Shown here: positions 9,069-17,982 of the stretch, piece by piece
Numbering within the stretch: the first letter of the stretch is position 1
Layout of the letters: every line of letters begins with the position of its first letter
NCBI GenBank assembly: GCA_963825315.1
Contig: CAWGST010000002.1
Span: forward strand, 930,001 to 994,000
Direction: 5' to 3'
DNA: 64,000 nucleotides
Source: DASRLE01 sp963825315
Lineage (GTDB): Bacteria > Verrucomicrobiota > Verrucomicrobiia > Limisphaerales > Palsa-1400
Made by a program: the position numbers and the translations under genes
Notes under the pieces: generated by a model
What the model was told of the DNA's origin: nothing
Databases searched by the model: none
What the model saw: only the letters and a program-made list of their open reading frames with translations

Positions 9069-9719
9069 CTATCCCAAACTCTCCTGCCGCGAAGTATAAA
9101 GGGCCAGGGCCTTCTCATAGTCCGCAGGCGTGTCTATGTCCTGATCCAAACCGGGATCGTAAACATCACAAGCAACGACGCTTTCCGGCCGTGTCTGCAA
9201 AAAGTCTTTGAGCGTCGTCGCCCGGGTGGTTCCGAGCTGCAAGAAAACCGTTTTTGGCACAAGCACGGGGTGGCGAAAATGACCGTGGCGGCGGGGTTGG
9301 CAGACCTGGCCCGGTTGTGTTGCCGCACACGCCAGCAACGCCTGCAGAGTCTCCAGGCGCAGATGAGGCTGGTCTCCCAGCGTTATCGCCCAATGCGTCA
9401 GCCCCGTTGTCCAGCCGGCCCATCGCGCCGCGCAGCGAATCGAACTGAACATCCCGTCTTGAGGAGCGTGGTTCAGAATACGGTTTCCTGCCGGGAAATG
9501 TATGCGGTCCAACTCCGCCTGTATCGCCTTGTCACCGGCGGCACAAACCAGGGCGATTTGTCTCGCGCCCAATCCATCCCAAACCCGGATTTGATGTCCG
9601 GCGATTGACGTGCCGCCCCACGGCAAAAGCAGCTTGGGCCGCTCCATCCGGCGGGAACTGCCTGCGGCGAGGAGGACAACGCCCAGGCATCGCGCCAAGC
9701 TGTTGGCATCGCCCTTCAT
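9069..9719 (-). CDS. MocA/MobA-like nucleotidyltransferase
   Basis: The 216-residue protein has the NTP-transferase signature LAAGSSRRMERPKLLLPWGG at about residues 16-36. A later acidic metal-binding stretch is ITLGDQPHL. This is the pattern of molybdopterin cytidylyltransferase (MocA) and related YgfJ/PucB proteins, which activate the molybdenum cofactor for hydroxylases such as xanthine dehydrogenase. No molybdoenzyme gene is in the window, so the exact substrate is inferred from the family only. Its ATG overlaps the stop of the glycosidase gene by 4 bases. Confidence 0.8.
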   Translation of the reverse strand: MKGDANSLARCLGVVLLAAGSSRRMERPKLLLPWGGTSIAGHQIRVWDGLGARQIALVCAAGDKAIQAELDRIHFPAGNRILNHAPQDGMFSSIRCAARWAGWTTGLTHWAITLGDQPHLRLETLQALLACAATQPGQVCQPRRHGHFRHPVLVPKTVFLQLGTTRATTLKDFLQTRPESVVACDVYDPGLDQDIDTPADYEKALALYTSRQESLG

Positions 9720-12262
9720 GGCTGCTTCGCCGGAGAACCGCCCTGCATTTGGAACAGATGCAGCGCCGCGATGTTTACATAGTTGTAGCTTCTTTCCCCG
9801 CCCCCCGGCCCGGAGGTATAGCGTTCGTTATTTTTCAAATAGCTCATGTTTCGGGAATACTCGTCTTCACGGATGCAAATGGTGTATTCCTCTCCCGCAC
9901 TCAAAATCACCCTTGTCGGCGAGGACATGTTCCACCGTTTCCAATCACCGGACTGTGGCATGACGAGATAACCGAATGCGAGCGCCTCTTTGCCTCCGGC
10001 CTTGCGGATCTCCAACTTCTTTACGGCGCAGGTGATGCCGGTGTTGACCGGCCCGGAGCCGTTGGCGAATTCCGCGCGAATAACGTAATGGCCGCTGCGA
10101 TTGACCTTGAAGCTCCTTGTCAACAGTTGGTCGCCGGGTTCTCCCCAATTCTCAAAGTGGTGGCCGGCGACCAGATTTCCGCCGCGATTTTGCATGTCCC
10201 TGGCCGGAATGACCTCCTCCTGATCCGCAGACCGATGGCAGCGGGGCAGGCTCAGGTGCGAGGCGTTGCCGCTCTCAGAATCCACCGCCTCAATCGCGTA
10301 ATAATGCACCGTATCCCGGTAGTCGGCGGATGAGGGGTCAACCCACTGCGTCTGCCGGATGTCCCTGGCGCAAATTTGTCCATCACGATAGATGTTAAAA
10401 ATGACGTTCGCGGCGTCATCGTGCTGATAACGCAACGCCAGACGTCCGTCCTCGACGGTGATGCCGCCTTGGTGAGCGTCGTCCCATGTCGGTTGGGCCG
10501 GGCCGAACAAAGCCCGCTCGTTGGAAACGTCCACCATTCGCAGTTGAGCGGCGTCCTGGGATTTCTTTGGCTCCTGAAGGTAAATGTCCCATTGATTGGC
10601 CGGTTGCAGCGAATCCGCGGCAACGAACTCGTCGCTAATTCTTTCCCCATTGAGTTCCACGCGGCGGATGGCGCAAACGCCGCGCGCCAGTGCATTGGCC
10701 GGGGGGAGATGCACGCGCACCTGATGGCGGGTGTTCCGATAGGCGAAATCCCGGAGTTCAATCTGATCGCTGTCAGGGAAGGTTTCATTACGGAGCTTGG
10801 CCGTGATGAACGGCCGAAAACGAATGCCGTCCCAGGAAGTTTCCAAACCGAAGACGACATCCTGCATCGTGGCAAGGTAGCCGGCCACCGACCAGAGTTG
10901 GCGGCGGGAGTTGATGACGGGGCCATTCAGAGCTTTGCCTTTCACTTCCGCCTGGCCGGTGACAAAGTCGAAGTTCTCCATATTGGAAAGGTTAAAGGCA
11001 GCCAGGCGCTCCAGGGAGCCAACGCCCAGGTTTACAGCCCCGGCATTGTTTGCCTGGCGGGCAGCCTTGGTCCAATACGCGGTCACGAACGGCCAGATGG
11101 CCTGATTGTGATAAATCGGCACTGTCCGCTCCTGTGGCCAGACCACCGGCGGGCCGTGCGGTCCCACGGGATAATTCTTCAGTATCGCTTCCGATTTGGA
11201 CTGGTCGGCGACCCCGAACAGGATGGCGAGCGACTCGCCGAGCAAATCGTAACGGTGAACGCGGATGTCATACACCCCGTCTGAAAGCAGATAGGCGCTG
11301 TAAAGGCCGGCCCCAGGATCGAAGAAATGTTCATTGATGGCCGCCTTCAGATTCGCGGCCCACGCCGCATAACGGGCGGCGTCGGTTTTTCGTCCCAGCA
11401 ATTTCGAATACTCCGCGGCGGTCTTCAACAGGAAGTAATCGGCTGCGTTCACCGAGAGCGCTTTGGACATCGCGATGGGCAGCACGTTGTCCCTCGTCCA
11501 ACCGGGATACGTTTGCTCGCGCCAGTCGAGAAATGATTGCTCGCCACGGTAAAGACCGTCGGCGGGATCAAACACCAACCGGCGGTCCTGTTCGATGGTG
11601 TCACAAAGGATCGGATGGACCTTTTTGAGGAAGTTTTCCCGCTCCGCGCCGTGGAGGTATTTCAACGTCTCGCCCGCCCCCAGCGCCCAAACTATGCGGT
11701 CGCTGGAAACCGGGTAACTGCCGCCGGAACCGGTGTCCTGAATGATCTGGTGGGTGAACCTGCCCGCAACGGAGGATTTAAGAACGGAGGTCTTGAAGAG
11801 GAGCGAGTTGACGGCCCGCTGCGGATCGAACCCGGCCAGGGCCAGATGCACAGAATAGGCCAGGTCGCGCGTCCAAACGTAGGTCCAAAACTCCCCTGTT
11901 TGAAAGGCTTCGAGTTCAACAGGCTCGTTCCTGCCGTAAGCGCCGTCCTTGATTTGCGCGACGGAATTCTGCAACGCCTCGTGAACCGCCATCGCGTAGA
12001 GTCCGTCGAAGAGCGCGTTGCCGGTCCGGAGTCTGGCATGGCCTTTCGCTTCAGAAAACGTGATCCGCTTTTCCGCCGGTTTGTTATCACGCAACTCCGC
12101 GGTGCTCGTCAGTTCGTAGGTGCGGAGGTCGCCTGATTGACTGACCGACATGGTTGCCCGTGTCCGGCCTTCGGCCAAAGTGACGCTGCTTTGCGCCCTG
12201 GCGCAGTCAATGCCCAAGCATCCACAAACAATCAGTGCCCCCGTTAAAACTGTGTCCATCAA
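9716..12262 (-). CDS. Secreted six-hairpin glycosidase (MGH1/GH63-like) with C-terminal beta domain
   Basis: The protein has 848 residues with a short signal peptide (MMDTVLTGALIVCGCLGIDCARAQ). Residues about 95-500 form an (alpha/alpha)6-type domain: LFDGLYAMAVHEALQ, GEFWTYVWTRDLAYSVHLALAGFDP, VSSDRIVWALGAGETLKYL and NQAIWPFVTAYWTKAA are typical of MGH1/GH63-like alpha-glycosidases. Residues about 690-848 look like a carbohydrate-binding sandwich (NLVAGHHFENWGEPGDQLL...GHYVIRAEFANG). It probably trims an alpha-linked sugar outside the cytoplasm; the substrate is not predicted. It starts 9 bases after the radical SAM gene and overlaps the MocA-like gene at its end. Confidence 0.8.
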   Translation of the reverse strand: MMDTVLTGALIVCGCLGIDCARAQSSVTLAEGRTRATMSVSQSGDLRTYELTSTAELRDNKPAEKRITFSEAKGHARLRTGNALFDGLYAMAVHEALQNSVAQIKDGAYGRNEPVELEAFQTGEFWTYVWTRDLAYSVHLALAGFDPQRAVNSLLFKTSVLKSSVAGRFTHQIIQDTGSGGSYPVSSDRIVWALGAGETLKYLHGAERENFLKKVHPILCDTIEQDRRLVFDPADGLYRGEQSFLDWREQTYPGWTRDNVLPIAMSKALSVNAADYFLLKTAAEYSKLLGRKTDAARYAAWAANLKAAINEHFFDPGAGLYSAYLLSDGVYDIRVHRYDLLGESLAILFGVADQSKSEAILKNYPVGPHGPPVVWPQERTVPIYHNQAIWPFVTAYWTKAARQANNAGAVNLGVGSLERLAAFNLSNMENFDFVTGQAEVKGKALNGPVINSRRQLWSVAGYLATMQDVVFGLETSWDGIRFRPFITAKLRNETFPDSDQIELRDFAYRNTRHQVRVHLPPANALARGVCAIRRVELNGERISDEFVAADSLQPANQWDIYLQEPKKSQDAAQLRMVDVSNERALFGPAQPTWDDAHQGGITVEDGRLALRYQHDDAANVIFNIYRDGQICARDIRQTQWVDPSSADYRDTVHYYAIEAVDSESGNASHLSLPRCHRSADQEEVIPARDMQNRGGNLVAGHHFENWGEPGDQLLTRSFKVNRSGHYVIRAEFANGSGPVNTGITCAVKKLEIRKAGGKEALAFGYLVMPQSGDWKRWNMSSPTRVILSAGEEYTICIREDEYSRNMSYLKNNERYTSGPGGGERSYNYVNIAALHLFQMQGGSPAKQP

Positions 12263-12271
12263 TAAAAGCGC

Positions 12272-14227
12272 TTAGGAATGGTGAAACATGCTGGCCAGCA
12301 GAAGCAACTCGGGATGCGCGGCCGACAATTTGGGCAGAATCAAACGGATGCGTGAGCGATAGGCCGCAAGGTGCTCCGTCAGGGGACGCACATCCTCCAC
12401 CTTGTCCCAGTGAAGCTTGTTCAGGTCCAGAATCAGGCGGTGCCTGCTCCGGGCCAGGGAATGGCGGAGGCGTTGTCCCAAGCCCTCCGCGTCCGTTGCG
12501 GAAAGGGGGCCTTCCAGCCTCATCCAAACCTGGTTTGTCGCGGGCTGCAATTCGACCTTGACGGACAGATTAGGAACAGAAACCTTGCCCTGAAATTCTT
12601 CCCACAGTTCCGACGCGCTCCAGCGTTTGTCCGGCATGCGATAGGCCGTCCGCTGCAATTTGGGATGCTGGAAAAGATCCAGCTTCAAGGTCAGCGCGGT
12701 CCACAGGGCCGCGCCGACGGCCAGGAACGACTTGCCCCGTTGCGCCAGAGTCGGGGGGCCGAATTCCGCATGAATGAGCCGCTCCAGGCCGCCGATCCAT
12801 TTTCGAACGGCGTGGTTGGGGCCGAGCCATCTTCCCGGCAGGAAGACCGGGTAGGCAAACCGCAATTCCCCGGCGTAGTCCTCCGCCTTCCGGCGTAACA
12901 TTGGATTCGGCGAATCTTTGAGCTTGAGGTATCCGAGCAGGCGCGCTTCCAGCACACGGTAGATGCTGGGGCCGAGCCGCTGATAATCCTGCTCGAAACA
13001 CCAGCCCTGGATTTCCTCGATCTGTTCCGGCGAGAGCGTCGGGTGTTTGATCATCGTCCGAAATCCGTCCGCGCGCCGGTAAAACAAATCCATGTTGTTC
13101 GTGTAAACATCCTGCAACAGGTTTTCCTTGATGATCCGTTCATAGAACGGCGTGCCGGGCACGGGACCGTAAATCAGGAATTGAGCCAGCGCGGGCTTGA
13201 GCTTCATCAGGCCGTCGAGTTCCTCCGCCACCACCTCTTGGTTCTGGTAATCAAAGCCGACGATCATGGAGGTCAACACCGTGATGCCGTGCTCGCGAAA
13301 CTCGGTGAAAATGTCAGCGACGGGCCGGCCCTGCTGTTTGGCGTAATTGGAGCGCGTGCCCTCGTAGCCGATCCAGAAACCGTCCAGGCCCATCTCCAGG
13401 ATTTCCTGGACGGTGTACTGGCTGATGGCCTTGATGCTGGAGAAGGCGAAGATGGAAAGTCTCTTTCCGCCTTTCATCACGCACTCGCGAAATTCCATCG
13501 CCCGCTTTTTGTTCAGCAGAAAATCTTCGTCGAGAATGAGGAAGACCAGGTTGGGGTCCAGGTCCAGGTAGCGTTCCGCGACGGCGTAAATATCCCGGCC
13601 GTGCGGCAGCAGCTTGATGTGTTTGCGCGAGAAGAAATGGGACGTGCAGCAAAAGTCGCAGCCGTTGGGACAGCCCAGTCCGGCGAAGATTTTTCCGGTG
13701 CCGGAGACTTTCCAGCCAAACACCTTGAGCCAGCTTACCATCAACGGATGCTTGTAGGGCATGGGGATTTCCGGCTCGCCCAGCAGCCGGCGGAAATACG
13801 CGACGCCTTCCTCCCGGCAGATGAAGTCCGCGTAAGGTTTGAGCACGTCGTCTTTCAACACCGTGCCGTATCCGCCGAGAACGATCTTGCTCTTCGGGGC
13901 ATATTTGCGGATCAGCGCCACCGTCTCCTTCATCTTGTGCATGACCACCATGATGAAGGAAACTCCGACGTACTCGTACCCCTTCTTGAGTTCGCGGATC
14001 AGCTCGCTTTTGGACGGGTATTGCAGCACCACCGTGGGCGCGTCAAGGTTTTCGGCGATGTAGTCGAGGCCAAAATGGACGTTGACCGTGCGCGGGCTGA
14101 AAAGGCCCTGGGCGCGCAACACTTGCCGGTAAAGCAGTTCGTAACCGACGGACGGCGCATCGCCGTATTTCGGTCCCATCGGGCGACATACGCTGGTTAA
14201 AAGAATCTTTCTGCTCATGGACTTCAT
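12272..14227 (-). CDS. B12-binding-type radical SAM protein with STAS-like C-terminus
   Basis: The protein has 651 residues. Residues 1-150 resemble a cobalamin-binding Rossmann domain (VGVSFIMVVMHKMKETVALIRKY, KIVLGGYGTVLKDD). The radical SAM 4Fe-4S motif is CPNGCDFC, with cysteines 186, 190 and 193. The TIM-barrel part runs to about residue 430 (GFWIGYEGTRSNY, LTSMIVGFD). The last 100 residues (VWMRLEGPLSATDAEGLGQ...HRLILDLNKLHW...LTEHLAAYRSRIRLIL) look like a STAS domain, unusual in this family. It heads a tight minus-strand run with the glycosidase. The chemistry cannot be predicted. Confidence 0.82.
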   Translation of the reverse strand: MKSMSRKILLTSVCRPMGPKYGDAPSVGYELLYRQVLRAQGLFSPRTVNVHFGLDYIAENLDAPTVVLQYPSKSELIRELKKGYEYVGVSFIMVVMHKMKETVALIRKYAPKSKIVLGGYGTVLKDDVLKPYADFICREEGVAYFRRLLGEPEIPMPYKHPLMVSWLKVFGWKVSGTGKIFAGLGCPNGCDFCCTSHFFSRKHIKLLPHGRDIYAVAERYLDLDPNLVFLILDEDFLLNKKRAMEFRECVMKGGKRLSIFAFSSIKAISQYTVQEILEMGLDGFWIGYEGTRSNYAKQQGRPVADIFTEFREHGITVLTSMIVGFDYQNQEVVAEELDGLMKLKPALAQFLIYGPVPGTPFYERIIKENLLQDVYTNNMDLFYRRADGFRTMIKHPTLSPEQIEEIQGWCFEQDYQRLGPSIYRVLEARLLGYLKLKDSPNPMLRRKAEDYAGELRFAYPVFLPGRWLGPNHAVRKWIGGLERLIHAEFGPPTLAQRGKSFLAVGAALWTALTLKLDLFQHPKLQRTAYRMPDKRWSASELWEEFQGKVSVPNLSVKVELQPATNQVWMRLEGPLSATDAEGLGQRLRHSLARSRHRLILDLNKLHWDKVEDVRPLTEHLAAYRSRIRLILPKLSAAHPELLLLASMFHHS

Positions 14228-14341
14228 CCATGTATCGGCGGCATTCTACGCCACGGCCCGGCCTTTTTCTATGGGGTGTTCACCCCATATGTTCTTTCGC
14301 GGCCATGATGCAGCCCTTTTCAATCTTTTCGTGTTTCGCGG
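14228..14341. other. Short intergenic gap upstream of radical SAM gene
   Basis: This 114-bp AT-richer gap separates the radical SAM gene from the end of the CNNM cluster. A short inverted repeat occurs around 14269-14289 (ATGGGGTG...CACCCCAT), which could be a terminator for the CNNM run or an operator for the radical SAM run. Confidence 0.4.
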
Positions 14342-15679
14342 CTATTCCGTTGGCGGCAAGACCGTCCCTTCCGGCTGGCGGGTCAGTTTCAATCGCGCCA
14401 CGCGCGCGCCCTCGGTCGTTTCGACGCGCAATTCGTAAGCGCCCAGTTGCAGAACGTCGCCCGTTTTGGGAAATCCTCCCAGCCGCTGCGTGACCCAGCC
14501 GCTGGTCGTGGCCATGCCGTCATCGGACAAATTCTGGCCGACAACCTCCGCCAGCTCATGCACCGGCAGTGCGCCGTCCAATTCCCAATTGTTTTCATCG
14601 CGGCGCAGCAGCAGCGGCTTTTCCTGGTCGAATTCATCCTGAATTTGCCCGACCAATTCCTCCAAAATATTTTCCAGCGTGACCATGCCGATGGTGCCGC
14701 CGTATTCGTCAACAACAATGGCGAAATGAAGTTTTCGTGCCAGGAACAGTTCCAGCAATTTTTCCAGGCGCGTCGTTTCGGGCACGTAAATCAACTTGCG
14801 CGCCACCGCCGCCAAATCGGCCCCGCGTTGCGCTTTGGCCCGGACGGCAACCAAATCCTTGAAATGAACCACGCCGAGGGTCTTGTCGAGGTCGCCTCCC
14901 TCGCAGAGGGGGAAGCGCGAATAGCGGGTTTTTTCGGCCTTTTCCAGGCATTCCTGCAACGTGGCTTCGGTGTCCAGGGCCGCGATTTCCTGGCGCGGGC
15001 GCATGACGTTGCGCACGATGCGCCGGCCCAAATCCAGGGCGTTCAAGATAATGTCGCGGCCCAGGCGGGTGGCGCCGGGGCGCTTTTGCGCCAGCATCAG
15101 CCGCAATTCTTCTTCCGAATGAATGAAGAGCGATGAACCCGCCGGCTCGATGCCGATGCGCCGCAACAGCCACTGGGCGGATTGATTGAGCACCCAATTG
15201 AACGGATAGGAAGCCCGGTAAAACCAGTCCAACGGACGGGCGGCCCACAACGCGGTCGGCAACGCCTTCTGTATGGCAAACCATTTCGGCCCCAATTCGC
15301 CCAGGACAATTTGCAGAAATGTGGCAATGGAGAATCCCGTGGCAAAGGTGATCGAATGCAACAGGCTGGCCGAATGAACCCCCAGCCAGCCCAGCGGCGG
15401 CCTCAGCAACGCCATGAAAACCGGTTGCGCCAGCCACCCCAAACCCAGGCTCGCCATCGTGATGCCCAATTGGGTCGCGCTCAGATACGATGTCAGGTTC
15501 TCCAGGATGTGCCGCGCCAGGCGCGCGCGGCGATGCCCCCCGACAATCAGCGCGTCCAATTGCGTGTCGCGCAATTTGACAAAGGCAAATTCGGCCGCGA
15601 CAAAAAACCCGTTGGCCAAAACAATGGCCAGCAGGCCGAGCAAACGGAGCGCATTGGCGGCTATGGCATTGCTATTCAT
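14342..15679 (-). CDS. CNNM/CorC-type membrane protein (DUF21-CBS-CorC_HlyC), third paralogue
   Basis: The protein has 445 residues. The N-terminal CNNM transmembrane domain (about 1-190) starts with LLAIVLANGFFVAAEFAFVKLRDTQLDALI. A Bateman module of two CBS domains follows (about 210-330; VMRPRQEIAALDTEATLQECLEKAEKTRYSRFPLCEG). The C-terminal CorC_HlyC domain is about 345-435 (LDGALPVHELAEVVGQNL). This family (YfjD/CorC, often mislabelled hemolysin) is linked to Mg2+ or Co2+ efflux. It is the last of three tandem paralogues, 9 bases after the second one, so probably one transcript. Confidence 0.9.
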   Translation of the reverse strand: MNSNAIAANALRLLGLLAIVLANGFFVAAEFAFVKLRDTQLDALIVGGHRRARLARHILENLTSYLSATQLGITMASLGLGWLAQPVFMALLRPPLGWLGVHSASLLHSITFATGFSIATFLQIVLGELGPKWFAIQKALPTALWAARPLDWFYRASYPFNWVLNQSAQWLLRRIGIEPAGSSLFIHSEEELRLMLAQKRPGATRLGRDIILNALDLGRRIVRNVMRPRQEIAALDTEATLQECLEKAEKTRYSRFPLCEGGDLDKTLGVVHFKDLVAVRAKAQRGADLAAVARKLIYVPETTRLEKLLELFLARKLHFAIVVDEYGGTIGMVTLENILEELVGQIQDEFDQEKPLLLRRDENNWELDGALPVHELAEVVGQNLSDDGMATTSGWVTQRLGGFPKTGDVLQLGAYELRVETTEGARVARLKLTRQPEGTVLPPTE

Positions 15680-15688
15680 TTGTTCGTC

Positions 15689-16676
15689 TTATAATGTCAC
15701 CTCTCCAAAAATCACTTTGAGAATGTCCTGCAAACTAATGATTCCCGTCTCGCGATGGTCCAAGCCCAAAACCACGGCCAGGCGGCAGCCGGGCATGCTG
15801 CATCCGGCGCAAGGCCTCTTCCAGGTGCAGTTCCTCCGGCAGAAAAAACGGCGCCTGAATATATTCCCGCGCCGCTTTCGTTGTGTCCAATTCGTCCAGG
15901 TAAAGAATATATTCCAGATTGATCACGCCATTGATCCGTTTCGTCGCGGCATCCACCACCGGCACGCGCGTCAATCCCCGTTCGCGGCATAGGGCCAGCG
16001 CCCGTCCCAGCGGCAGGGAGGCCTCGACATGGATCGTGTTGGCCAGGGGAACCATGACATGGCGCACGCGAAGGTTCGGCAGGTCCAGGACGCGGTTAAT
16101 CATCGTCTTTTCCTCCGAAGTCAAACCCGGCGCCGATTCCTGCATGATGAAACGCAGTTCTTCCCGGCTGCCAAAGAGCCGCCCGGTAAAGGCCTTCCCG
16201 CCCGTCCAATGCAGCAGGCCGCGCGAAAACCACCCCGCCACCGCCACCAACGGCGCAAGAATCCGATGGATCCAACGAAAGGGCAGCGCCAGGACCAACG
16301 ACAGACGATTGGGATAACGCTGGAACAGCGTCTTGGGCATGAGTTCACAGGCAATGTAAAAAATGAACACCGCCAGCAGAAAAACCAGCGCCCACAAGAC
16401 CGGTCTGTCTCCCAGCCAATAATACAATTGGATCGCCCCCAGGCTGAAAATAATGAAATTCACCACCGTGTTGCCGACCAGGATTGTCCAAAGAAAATTT
16501 TCCGGATTTTCCAGGAAGCCATGCAACACCGCCGCGCGGCGATCTCCTGTCCTCATGCGTTGCCGGACGCGGAATCGATTCAAGGCCAGCACCCCCGTCT
16601 CCATGCCCGAAAACAGGAACGACAAGGCGACGCATGCGATCACAATCAACGCCATTAAAATGTCACGAGCTGTCAT
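15689..16676 (-). pseudogene. CNNM/CBS-type membrane protein, second paralogue, with one frameshift near its end
   Basis: The frame beginning at ATG 16676 encodes a CNNM domain (FSGMETGVLALNRFRVRQRMRTGDRR) and CBS domains (VRHVMVPLANTIHVEA...RVPVVDAATKRINGVI). It then reads into an unrelated tail after LRRMQHARLP. One extra C in the stretch 15779-15788 would explain this: the other frame continues with LAVVLGLDHRETGIISLQDI and ends at TAA 15689, exactly the expected last CBS strand. Only about 30 residues are affected. The short gaps to its neighbours (3 and 9 bases) fit a still-intact operon, so an assembly or sequencing indel is as likely as a real mutation. Confidence 0.8.
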
Positions 16677-16679
16677 GGC

Positions 16680-17921
16680 TCACCGTTTTTTGACGACCTC
16701 GACCAACAACTCGCGGATGCGCCGTTCATCGGCGGCCTGCACGGTCAGGCGCAGACCGTCAATCGTCACGGAATCCCCCTGCGCCGGCACGACTTCCAGT
16801 TTGTTGAGCACCAGCCCCGCCATGGTTTCCACGCCCGGCACATCCTGCAGTGGCCCGTATTCGCGCCGAAAATTGTCCAGGCGCAACGCCCCCCCCACAC
16901 GCCAGCGGTTGGGCCCGAGCCTTTCCAAAACGGGCGGTTCCGAGCCGTGTTCGCTGTGCAGTTCCCCCAGCACTTCCGCCAGAATGTCTTCGATGGTCAC
17001 AATGCCCGCGGTGCCGCCGAATTCATCCAGGACAATGGCCAGGCCGCGTTGCTGGCGCTGCAAACTTTTCAGGAGCTGCAATAGATTGGCGCTTTTCGGC
17101 ACGAAGGAAGGAAACTCGATGGCCAGGGCCAAATCCGCCGCCGGATCGAGCAAGAACGCCCGGGTATTCAGAACGCCGACAATCGTATCCACCGTTTCGT
17201 CGTAAATCGGCAGCCGCCGATGTTTGAAGCGCCGGGCCGCCTCGATCCATTCCTCCAGGGAAAGATCGTCGGAAATACAGGCCATTTGCGTGCGCGCTTT
17301 CATGACCTCTCCGGCCTGGCGGCGATCCAGGCTGATGATTTGCAGGATGATTTCCTTTTCTCCCGCCGCCAGGGCGCCTTGCTGATAGGCCATTTCCAAT
17401 AGTTCCTGGTATTCGGCGTCGGAAAGGCCCGCCGGCGGCGGCGCGGTCGCAGCCACGAACAAACGCAAAACAAAATTGGTCGCTGTCTGCGCCACCCGGC
17501 GCAAGGGCCGGCTGAAATCCTGCAACAGAAGCATCACTCGTCCCACGCGCAACGCCCAGAGTTCCGGCGCCCGCACGGCCAGCGTTTTGGGCGCCACTTC
17601 CGCGCCAAATAGAATCAGCGCCAGCAGCCCCGGCATCACCGCCCCCAGGGGCCAGCCGCCGCCCATCGCCACCCAAAGCGCCACGCCCACGATGCCGGCG
17701 TTGGCAAAACTGTTGCCCAACACAAGCGTGGCCAGCAGGTCCTGCGGTTCAGCCAGCAAACGGCTGATGATTTTTCCCGGACCCGGCGCGCGCTCCCCCA
17801 GTTGGCGCAGTTGCCATTTGCCCAGCGAGAACAGAGACGTCTCGGCCAGCGCAAAGAAAAAACTGGCCCCGGAAAAAACAATCAAGGCGGCCAGGGCGAT
17901 CCATGCGGCAATCGGCGTCAT
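16680..17921 (-). CDS. CNNM/CorC-type membrane protein, first paralogue
   Basis: The start is placed at ATG 17921 (MTPIAAWIALAALIVFSG) rather than at the upstream end of the open frame, which translates the duplicated 3' flank of the preceding gene. The 413-residue product has the CNNM membrane domain (about 1-180), two CBS domains (VMKARTQMACISDDLSLEEW...LPIYDETVDTIVGVL) and a CorC_HlyC domain at the C-terminus (WRVGGALRLDNFRREYGPL). It is probably a divalent-cation exporter or its regulator. Its DNA start region matches the sequence that follows the duplicated glycosyltransferase copy upstream. Confidence 0.88.
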   Translation of the reverse strand: MTPIAAWIALAALIVFSGASFFFALAETSLFSLGKWQLRQLGERAPGPGKIISRLLAEPQDLLATLVLGNSFANAGIVGVALWVAMGGGWPLGAVMPGLLALILFGAEVAPKTLAVRAPELWALRVGRVMLLLQDFSRPLRRVAQTATNFVLRLFVAATAPPPAGLSDAEYQELLEMAYQQGALAAGEKEIILQIISLDRRQAGEVMKARTQMACISDDLSLEEWIEAARRFKHRRLPIYDETVDTIVGVLNTRAFLLDPAADLALAIEFPSFVPKSANLLQLLKSLQRQQRGLAIVLDEFGGTAGIVTIEDILAEVLGELHSEHGSEPPVLERLGPNRWRVGGALRLDNFRREYGPLQDVPGVETMAGLVLNKLEVVPAQGDSVTIDGLRLTVQAADERRIRELLVEVVKKR

Positions 17922-17982
17922 TCCCGGAACATTGAACGATAAAAGGAAAACACAACAGCCAAAAAAACAACCCTCGGCGCGG

